Made by a program: the position numbers and the translations under genes
Notes under the pieces: generated by a model
The model's input: only the letters and a program-made list of their open reading frames with translations
Told to the model about the DNA's origin: nothing
Databases searched by the model: none
Shown here: in pieces, positions 1 through 5,239 of the stretch
Layout of the letters: every line of letters starts with the position of its first letter
Numbering within the stretch: position 1 is the stretch's first letter
Assembly (NCBI GenBank): GCA_946481035.1
Contig: CAMLNK010000382.1
Span: 1 to 5,239 of the forward strand
Length of the DNA stretch: 5,239 nt
Source: an uncultured Dyadobacter sp.
GTDB taxonomy: Bacteria > Bacteroidota > Bacteroidia > Cytophagales > Spirosomataceae
Direction of reading: 5' to 3'

Positions 1-649
1 CGTTAAAAGTCCTCGAAAGGGCTTCCACGTCGTCGTCGGTAGGATCTACCACCAGTCGCTGATGGAGATTATGTGCATTAATACCCTTCACATTGCGGAT
101 AATGCGGCGGATCGGTTTGAAAATTTCATTGGAAAACAGCTTTCCAAATGTGAACACAAATACCATCGCGATGAAAAACCCGATCAGCAGCAAGTTTTTC
201 AGATTGTCCATTTCCTGCATTCCATAGGTGTCCAGCGCCGACGACACCACCATCACCTTCTGCTTGTCCCGCGCAATGCGAAGTACTACATAGGAAGTGT
301 CGTGGTTGAAATACCTGACCGGAATATCGTTTTGTGCCGCTTCATAAAATGATGAAGGCAGCGAAAGCCGTTTTCTGGTCGCTTCGTCAGGTGGATCGGG
401 CAATATGCGGTGCTTTTCGTACGGCAGGCTACCCAGGTGCCGTTCTTTAATATCGTAGTAAATGGATGTGAGCGATTTGTTCTCCTGCAATGCCGCGTGG
501 CCCACAATGTCCGAGCGTACTTCGAGGCGGTGAAAAAAGCTCGCAGAGATATTTTCGGATGCAAAAAAATAGACAAACACGCTCAATGCCAGGATGATAC
601 CCGCAGATAATGCAGTAAAAATCAGGGCAATCTTACTTTGTATCTTCAT
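1..649 (-). CDS. Sensor histidine kinase, N-terminal part (cut by window edge)
   Basis: This is a membrane sensor kinase that would phosphorylate the response regulator encoded just upstream. Translating the minus strand from the ATG at 649 gives an uninterrupted 216 residues to the window edge. The protein starts MKIQSKIALIFTALSAG. Residues about 7-30 are a first hydrophobic membrane segment. Residues about 31-150 form a periplasmic region with no sensor fold I recognise. Residues about 151-172 (LLLIGFFIAMVFVFTFGKLF) are a second membrane segment. A HAMP linker follows, with the usual Pro (KPIRRII, Pro179) and a DDDVEALSRTFN motif where DEIGxLxxxFN is expected. The His-box and ATPase domain lie outside the window. 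The start overlaps the regulator gene by 17 bases (633-649) and has no Shine-Dalgarno sequence, so coupled translation is likely. The ligand cannot be inferred. The kinase assignment rests on architecture and on the regulator next to it. Confidence 0.9.
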   Translation of the reverse strand, partial: MKIQSKIALIFTALSAGIILALSVFVYFFASENISASFFHRLEVRSDIVGHAALQENKSLTSIYYDIKERHLGSLPYEKHRILPDPPDEATRKRLSLPSSFYEAAQNDIPVRYFNHDTSYVVLRIARDKQKVMVVSSALDTYGMQEMDNLKNLLLIGFFIAMVFVFTFGKLFSNEIFKPIRRIIRNVKGINAHNLHQRLVVDPTDDDVEALSRTFN

Positions 650-1331
650 ACGACTGACGGACCACGTACCCCATGCCGAAAACAGTATGTATCAGCTTAA
701 TATCATGATTTTTATCGATCTTCTTCCGAAGGTAATTGATATATACATCCACGACGTTCGTTCCCAGATTGAAATTGATATCCCACACATTTTCGAGGAT
801 TTCCATTCGGTTCAAAACACGGTTGGTGTTGGAAAGCAGGTATTCCAAAAGGCGGAATTCGGTGGCTGTGAGCTCGATAGGCTGTCCTCCGCGTTTAACG
901 GTCTTCGTTACCTTGTCGAGTATAAGATCGCCTAATGTCAGCACTTTATCGTTTTTCTCCTTTTCGGGTTCCTTGCCGCGGCGGATCAGCGTCCGGAGCC
1001 GCGCTTCCAGTTCGGCAAGCTTGAAGGGCTTGGTCATGTAATCATCCGCACCGGCATCGAGGCCCGACACGATATTCTCGGTCGTTCCGAGCGCTGTCAG
1101 CATTAAAATCGGTGTCGTTACCTGCGCATGGCGCGCGCGGCGGCACACTTCCATACCATTGATAATCGGGATCATCAGGTCCAGAATAATCACGTCAAAC
1201 TGGTGCTGCAAAGCCATTTGCAAACCCGACTGACCATCCATGGCAATAGTGATCTCGTGGCCGTTGGCCGTAAGACTACGCTGAATCAGGGATATAACGC
1301 TGGGCTCATCTTCAATGAGCAAAAGCTTCAT
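633..1331 (-). CDS. OmpR/PhoB-family DNA-binding response regulator
   Basis: This cytoplasmic transcription factor is activated by phosphorylation from the partner kinase. With the start at 1331 it has 232 residues, usual for the family. Residues 1-115 are a receiver domain: acidic pocket Glu7-Asp8 (LLLIEDEP), phospho-acceptor Asp51 (VIILDLMIP), switch Thr79 (MLTA) and Lys101 (MTKPF). A charged linker (about 118-129, EPEKEKNDK) leads to an OmpR-type winged-helix domain (about 130-226) with LTATEFRLLEYLL, the recognition-helix region TNVVDVYINYLRKKID and the wing HTVFGMGYVV. The longer ATG start at 1352 adds MPFSKLS. I prefer 1331 because family members begin right at the first beta strand (MKLLLIEDE). 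Neither start has a clear Shine-Dalgarno sequence. All phosphorylation residues are intact, so the protein should be functional. Its regulon is unknown; the divergent outer-membrane gene is one candidate by position only. Confidence 0.96.
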   Translation of the reverse strand: MKLLLIEDEPSVISLIQRSLTANGHEITIAMDGQSGLQMALQHQFDVIILDLMIPIINGMEVCRRARHAQVTTPILMLTALGTTENIVSGLDAGADDYMTKPFKLAELEARLRTLIRRGKEPEKEKNDKVLTLGDLILDKVTKTVKRGGQPIELTATEFRLLEYLLSNTNRVLNRMEILENVWDINFNLGTNVVDVYINYLRKKIDKNHDIKLIHTVFGMGYVVRQSYEDTK

Positions 1332-1352
1332 GGATAGCTTTGAAAACGGCAT

Positions 1353-1459
1353 TGTAACAGAGGTTTTAAAGTGTAAGGTATGAAAAAACCGCGTGGCAAT
1401 TCATTTTTCCAACATTTCCGTGTATCAGGTCATTTCAATCGGCGGGGATTCGTGTTAAA
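1353..1459. promoter_or_regulatory. Divergent intergenic region, presumed promoters for both directions
   Basis: This short, AT-richer stretch separates the leftward two-component genes from the rightward outer-membrane gene, so both transcription starts are expected here or very near. I found no good match to the Bacteroidota promoter (TTG, then TAnnTTTG about 20 bases later). The nearest leftward candidate is TACACTTT (minus strand, 1375-1368) with a TTG 21 bases upstream. It matches the -7 element imperfectly, and would place the transcript start close to 1361, which fits a regulator start at 1331. No clear direct or inverted repeat for a regulator could be read. The function is inferred from gene orientation. 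Confidence 0.4.
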
Positions 1460-4400
1460 TTGTCAATCTTTTCACCGCAACGTTCCCGGACCTTGACTAC
1501 ACTTTTACCACGCACCCCTAACGGACTCAAAATCTGCGCACAACGCCTCGCTTTGTCCGTATTTTTCATTCTCCTGGCGGCTTGCAGCCTTTATGCCGGC
1601 GATTTTAAAGTGATACTTACGGGCAACACCGCCGACTTCGAAAACCCGGCCGCTATTTTTCCGGTAATTGAAAATTATCTCGCGACCAAACCGGGGCCGG
1701 TGCTGTGGGTATTCAACGGCGATGCGTTTCCCGAGCAAATGAGCGTCGGGCAAGTCGCCGACTGGAAAAGACAGGCCGACGCCCTGCTCGACCGCAATCC
1801 GGAGCTGCATATGCTCCTCAACCAGGGCGATCGCGAATGGCTCGGCTCGGGCAAGGAGGGCTGGCAGCGGGTAATGGCACTGGAAAAAGCGCTGGATAGC
1901 CAAAAGCACCCGCGTTTTCAGGTGTTTTTGGGTCACGGTTGTCCCGGCCCATGGACGGTTTCCTTTCCGACACTCGAAGTGGTCGTGGTCAACTCCCAAT
2001 GGTGGAACCATCCGCATGACAAACCCAGACCCTCGTCCGACGCCTGTACCATCGCCGATACTGACAATTTCGTAGAAGAGCTCGAAGGCATACTGGATGA
2101 AACCACCGATAAAAATGTGCTGCTGCTTTCCCATTTCCCGGTCGAATCGCTGGGAAACTACGGCGGGCGATTTTCGGCCGCCTCCTATTTCTCACCTCCG
2201 CTGGTCGGCAATGCGCTGGTCGGGTTCCGGCAGAATATCGGTACCACCCGCGACATTTCGAATACCAATCTTGGACCGTACCGTTACAAAGTGAATGGTG
2301 TTTTACAGGATTATGGCTCTGTAATTCTCGCCTCGGCACACGACAGGAACCAGTCGGTGATGCAAGACGGCAATAACTTCTTCATCAACAGCGGCGGAAT
2401 CGCCGGCGGAGGCTACATTGCCCATGGCACAAAAGCCGCATTAGCCTCGTCCTCAGCGGGTTTTGTTGAAATAAATTATTATTCCAATGGCAATGTCAGC
2501 TACCGGCACTGGCTGGTGAATGGGAATCAGGTTTCCAAAGAAGAGGAAGGTCAACTTTTCAAATCGGCCTGTGAAAATGTGGGTAAAGGCATTACCAATA
2601 CCCTCTTGCAGCCCTGCAACCCGGTCATCAAACCCTCCGACAAAATGGATACGCAGCGTCCCGAACCGGCAACTGTGGCGGCCGGAAGCGAATATGCCAG
2701 CAAACGTTTCAAGGAAAAATGGTTTGGAAAACATTACCGCGACTCCTGGACTGTCCCGGTAAAAGTCCCCTACCTCGACATGGACACTACTTTCGGCGGG
2801 CTGGTCATCGCCGGAAAAGGGGGCGGCCGGCAGACAACGTCGCTCAAACTCGTCGCTGGCAATGGAAAGGAATATGTGTTCCGGTCGGTGGACAAAGACC
2901 CTTTCCGCGCGCTAGCGTATGAGCTGCGCGGGACTGTCGTTTCCCAGGTGCTCAAAGACCAGACTTCCACCCAGCAACCCTATGGTGCCATGGCCGTAGC
3001 GCCCCTGCTCGACAAAATCGGCATTCTGCACGCGAGTCCGGAGCTGTTCGTATTGCCCAAAGACAATAAGCTCGGGGTATTCAAAGAACAATACGGCAAT
3101 CTTTTCGGCATGCTCGAAGAAAGGCCAACCGATAAGATCGAAAAATCGAAAGTTTTCGCCGGCGCCAAAGACATTGAGAAAAGTTTTAAACTATTCAACA
3201 AACTCTACCACGACCACGATAACCGCGTAGACCAACGCGAGTTTGCCCGGGCGCGCATGTTCGACCTGTGGATCGGCGATTGGAGCAAGCACGAGGACAA
3301 CTGGAAATGGGCGGGTTACAAAACTGCGGACGGCGAGCGTTACCGCCCTATCCCCCGCGACCGCGACCACGCCTTCTCGCGCTGGGACGGTATTATTCCC
3401 TGGCTTGCCGACCGTGAATGGGGTATGCCGAATGGCGAAAATTTTGCAGAACGCATCCAAGGCCTCCGCAGCCTCATGTGGCAAGCCCGCCACCTCGACC
3501 GCTTCGTGGGCAGCGAACTTACCAAGGCCGATTGGGTGGCGGCAGCCAGAGAAATCCAGCAGGCCATTAAAGAACAGGACATCACCGCTGCCGTGCACCA
3601 TATGCCTTCGGAAATCTATGAAAAAGACGGCCGGGAGATCGAGCGGAAACTCAAAACACGTATCGGCGACCTCCAAAAATATGCCGCCGGATATTACATG
3701 CTGCTTGCCAGGGAAGTGGACGTTGTAGGCTCCAACAAAGGGGAATATTTCAAAGTAATGCGCGAAAATAATGGCCGGGTGACGGTGACTGTATATGATG
3801 TTTCAAAACAAAACCGGCAGGCCGACACATCGAAAACTTACTACCATCGCGTTTTTGACCCTACTGAAACCCGCGAGATAAGGCTGAATGGCCTGGGTGG
3901 CGACGATGTTTTCGATATTCAGGGAAAATCGGAACAGTCGATTCTCATCCGGATCATCAGCGGAGGTGGGGATGATGCTGTTTCAGATAAATCCGATGTC
4001 CGGAAAGGTGGCAGGCAAACCCTCGTCTATGAAAAAGACTTAAATCCGCACCACGAGCTCGGCACGGAGGGACGCGAAGTAAAGCCCGTCGACGAGCGCT
4101 ACTATGAATATGACCGCAATGCATTCAAATACCACACTTACCTGCCCGTTGCTTTGCTTACTTACAACCCATTCACCGGCTTTGCTGTCCACGGAGGCGT
4201 TACATTCACCTGCCAGCGCTTCGGCAAGCCGGATTTTGCTTCGAGGCATTCGCTCAGCGCTTCGGTGAGCGTAAAGGGCAATTATGAATTCAGTTACAGC
4301 AACCAGTTCAGGCAACTGGCGGGCAAGTGGGACGGTGTTTCGCAGGTTTCGCTCTCGCGCCCGCTCAATTACAACTTCTTCTTCGGTGTAGGCAACGACA

Positions 4401-5176
4401 CACCCAAAAACAACGACTTGTCTTCCAACTACTACCGCACCCAATACAACTCTTTCTCCGTATCGGCCGGCCTCGTGCGTCAGTTCTGGAAACAGAGCAA
4501 AATCGAAGTTACCGCCAGCTATGAGCTCGACGAAGGCATTCAAAGAAACAACAGCTACCTGGCCGACCACCCGGAGATCTTCGGCGTCGGGCAACTCCAT
4601 TTACTTTTCGCAAAAGGCATTCTCAACCTCGATTTCCGTGACCGCGCCGCATTGCCCGAGCGCGGCTTCCGTGTGCAGCTTGCGCAGCAGGCGGGCCACG
4701 TTTCGCAATCCCGCAACGATCTGGCCTCCATTTCAGAGCTTGAAATCGAGCAGTACCTGTCGACGCACAGCAAAAACCCGCTCACATTCGGGCTCCGTCT
4801 CGGCGGCGGCATTGCGAAAGGACAACTGCCGTTCTACAAACTATTCTCGCTGGGCCAGCTCAACGATCTCCGCGGCTTTAAGCGCAACCGCTTCACCGGC
4901 GAATCGAAAGGCTTTCTCAACACCGAGCTCCGCTGGCAGCTCGCCGAAACCCGGAATACATTCGTCCCGCTCAAAATGGGCGTACGTGCATTTTATGACC
5001 TAGGAAGGGTTTGGGCCAAAAACGACCCGGGCAATGCCAACTACTGGCACCAGGGCTACGGCGGCGGGTTTTACATTACCCCATTCCGTGAGCAATTCGC
5101 ATTCAACATCAGCGCAGGAACATCCAGGGAAGAGTCGCTTTTATTAATTATATCGATATGGAGCTTTTTTATGTAA
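1460..5176 (+). CDS. Metallophosphoesterase-like / kinase-like / Omp85 (BamA/TamA-like) barrel fusion protein
   Basis: This is a 1238-residue envelope protein predicted to sit in the outer membrane. Order: signal peptide (about 23-46); calcineurin-like phosphoesterase-type domain (about 48-355) with landmarks NGD88, GCPGP (160-164), NSQWW (178-182), SHFP (224-227) and SAHDRN (292-297); a middle domain (about 420-755) with GDWSKHEDNW (606-615) and PRDRDHAF (632-639); a beta-rich segment with two GGDD-type motifs (811-845); and an Omp85 barrel (about 895-1238) with the L6 motif LRGF (1137-1140). No POTRA domain is evident. Cys161, Cys197, Cys371 and Cys386 could form disulfides. The start is TTG: upstream the frame stays open to a stop at 1367-1369 without ATG or GTG, and the next in-frame Met lies inside the first domain. 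A TTG at 1493 is an alternative start. Tandem TAATAA stops end it. Substrate and function are unknown; several catalytic positions look degenerate. Confidence 0.9.
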   Translation: MSIFSPQRSRTLTTLLPRTPNGLKICAQRLALSVFFILLAACSLYAGDFKVILTGNTADFENPAAIFPVIENYLATKPGPVLWVFNGDAFPEQMSVGQVADWKRQADALLDRNPELHMLLNQGDREWLGSGKEGWQRVMALEKALDSQKHPRFQVFLGHGCPGPWTVSFPTLEVVVVNSQWWNHPHDKPRPSSDACTIADTDNFVEELEGILDETTDKNVLLLSHFPVESLGNYGGRFSAASYFSPPLVGNALVGFRQNIGTTRDISNTNLGPYRYKVNGVLQDYGSVILASAHDRNQSVMQDGNNFFINSGGIAGGGYIAHGTKAALASSSAGFVEINYYSNGNVSYRHWLVNGNQVSKEEEGQLFKSACENVGKGITNTLLQPCNPVIKPSDKMDTQRPEPATVAAGSEYASKRFKEKWFGKHYRDSWTVPVKVPYLDMDTTFGGLVIAGKGGGRQTTSLKLVAGNGKEYVFRSVDKDPFRALAYELRGTVVSQVLKDQTSTQQPYGAMAVAPLLDKIGILHASPELFVLPKDNKLGVFKEQYGNLFGMLEERPTDKIEKSKVFAGAKDIEKSFKLFNKLYHDHDNRVDQREFARARMFDLWIGDWSKHEDNWKWAGYKTADGERYRPIPRDRDHAFSRWDGIIPWLADREWGMPNGENFAERIQGLRSLMWQARHLDRFVGSELTKADWVAAAREIQQAIKEQDITAAVHHMPSEIYEKDGREIERKLKTRIGDLQKYAAGYYMLLAREVDVVGSNKGEYFKVMRENNGRVTVTVYDVSKQNRQADTSKTYYHRVFDPTETREIRLNGLGGDDVFDIQGKSEQSILIRIISGGGDDAVSDKSDVRKGGRQTLVYEKDLNPHHELGTEGREVKPVDERYYEYDRNAFKYHTYLPVALLTYNPFTGFAVHGGVTFTCQRFGKPDFASRHSLSASVSVKGNYEFSYSNQFRQLAGKWDGVSQVSLSRPLNYNFFFGVGNDTPKNNDLSSNYYRTQYNSFSVSAGLVRQFWKQSKIEVTASYELDEGIQRNNSYLADHPEIFGVGQLHLLFAKGILNLDFRDRAALPERGFRVQLAQQAGHVSQSRNDLASISELEIEQYLSTHSKNPLTFGLRLGGGIAKGQLPFYKLFSLGQLNDLRGFKRNRFTGESKGFLNTELRWQLAETRNTFVPLKMGVRAFYDLGRVWAKNDPGNANYWHQGYGGGFYITPFREQFAFNISAGTSREESLLLIISIWSFFM
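1523..1597 (+). other. Signal peptide with possible lipobox
   Basis: Residues about 22-46 have a short basic part (Lys24, Arg29), a hydrophobic core (LALSVFFILLA) and then AACSLYAGD. LAAC at residues 39-42 fits the lipobox, giving a lipidated Cys42 after signal peptidase II. Cleavage by signal peptidase I after SLYA46 is the alternative, but it has Leu rather than a small residue at -3. I see this as evidence for export across the inner membrane; which peptidase acts is undecided. With the TTG start at 1460 the basic region is unusually long; starting at 1493 gives a more ordinary length. Confidence 0.75.
1601..2524 (+). other. Calcineurin-like metallophosphoesterase domain, apparently degenerate
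   Basis: Residues about 48-355 follow the layout of the exported metallophosphoesterase family that carries GCPGP and SQWW motifs. Motif I reads TGNTAD (Asn56 where GD is usual). Motif II is NGDAF (Asp88 kept). Motif III is QGDREW (122-127) where GNHDW is expected, so Asp124 and Arg125 replace Asn and His. Motif IV is SHFP (His225 kept). The last motif is SAHDRN (292-297) where GHDHN is expected: His294 is kept and Arg296 replaces the second His. The comparison uses the family consensus from memory. One metal site seems lost and the second partly kept, so the domain may be a pseudoenzyme. Confidence 0.75.
2717..3724 (+). other. Middle domain with kinase-like motifs
   Basis: Residues about 420-755. 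The stretch has a glycine-rich turn (GKGGGRQTTSLKL, 452-464), a strand with a basic residue (EYVFRSVDKDP, 471-481), a helix rich in charged residues leading to FDLWIGDWSKHEDNW (601-615), and then YRPIPRDRDHAF (628-639). This order resembles atypical kinase folds such as HipA, CotH or PI3K-like enzymes: Gly loop, Lys strand, a D-x-x-x-x-N catalytic loop (usually DRHxxN), then an Asp for metal binding. Related proteins, as I recall them, read GDWDRHEDQW; here Ser609 stands at the expected catalytic Asp. The fold assignment is inference; only the motifs are seen. Confidence 0.4.
4142..5173 (+). other. C-terminal Omp85 (BamA/TamA-like) outer-membrane beta-barrel
   Basis: Residues about 895-1238 alternate polar and hydrophobic positions with many aromatic residues, as in transmembrane beta strands. 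The stretch LDFRDRAALPERGFRV (1057-1072) is the typical Omp85 'D-R-x-x-P-x-x-G' strand pair. GQLNDLRGF (1132-1140) carries the loop-6 (V/L)RGF signature. The late strands FYDLGRVW (1178-1185) and YGGGFYI (1200-1206) are also usual for the family. About 344 residues is enough for a 16-stranded barrel. The C-terminus is aromatic (SIWSFFM) and ends one residue after Phe, a slight departure from the usual terminal Phe. Confidence 0.88.
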
Positions 5177-5239
5177 TAACGGTTACCCTTTATATTATCC
5201 ACAAAAAACATCACCCCCACCCACGGTGTTTACCCAACA

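Noticed and set aside
286..576. A 96-codon minus-strand frame starting MSIFLHPKIS.
   Set aside because: It lies out of frame over the sensor kinase gene, whose frame gives membrane segments and a HAMP motif; this one gives neither.
594..935. A 113-codon plus-strand frame opposite the response regulator.
   Set aside because: It is antisense to the conserved DNA-binding domain of the regulator and has no features of its own.
1493..1505. TTGACTACACTTTT resembling a promoter on the plus strand.
   Set aside because: The TTG is directly next to TACACTTT rather than about 20 bases away, and transcription from here would leave no start codon before the signal peptide.
3212..3244. DHDNRVDQREF (585-595) looked like an EF-hand calcium loop.
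   Set aside because: The spacing of acidic residues does not fit: position 5 is Arg, there is no Gly at position 6, and position 12 is Ala rather than Glu.
4040..4600. A 186-codon open frame on the minus strand inside the large gene, with several others (1505-2134, 3191-3676).
   Set aside because: They lie opposite well-supported coding sequence with strong family motifs, and their translations show no domain or coherent composition; they are shadows of the real frame.
5177..5239. Possible terminator after the large gene (AAACATCACC ... GGTGTTT).
   Set aside because: The stem would need a three-base bulge and is not followed by a T run, so it does not support a terminator call.

Overview
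The window looks like chromosomal DNA of a member of the Bacteroidota, most likely a Cytophagales organism of the Dyadobacter/Spirosoma type. This rests on the protein families, on start sites without clear Shine-Dalgarno sequences, and on a roughly 50% G+C base composition judged by eye. The genus is a guess.

Left part (1 to about 1350, minus strand): a two-component system transcribed leftward. An OmpR/PhoB-type response regulator (complete) comes first. It overlaps by 17 bases a membrane sensor histidine kinase. The kinase is cut by the window edge, so only its two membrane segments, its periplasmic sensor region and the start of its HAMP linker are present.

Middle (about 1353-1459): a short divergent intergenic stretch that must hold the control signals for both transcription directions. 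No strong promoter match could be read.

Right part (1460-5176, plus strand): one very large gene for a 1238-residue cell-envelope protein. In order it has a signal peptide with a possible lipobox, a calcineurin-like metallophosphoesterase-type domain, a middle domain with motifs reminiscent of atypical kinase folds (HipA/CotH/PI3K-like), a short glycine-aspartate-rich beta region, and a C-terminal Omp85 (BamA/TamA-like) outer-membrane beta-barrel. By comparison with the family as I remember it, several metal-ligand and catalytic positions of the phosphoesterase domain are replaced. The Asp expected in the kinase-like catalytic loop is replaced too. The protein may therefore be a barrel carrying two degenerate enzyme domains, which is the most interesting point in the window.

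The gene starts with TTG: no ATG exists in frame before the signal peptide. The remaining 63 bases after its stop hold nothing recognisable. The divergent arrangement allows the two-component system to regulate the barrel gene, but nothing in the sequence proves it.
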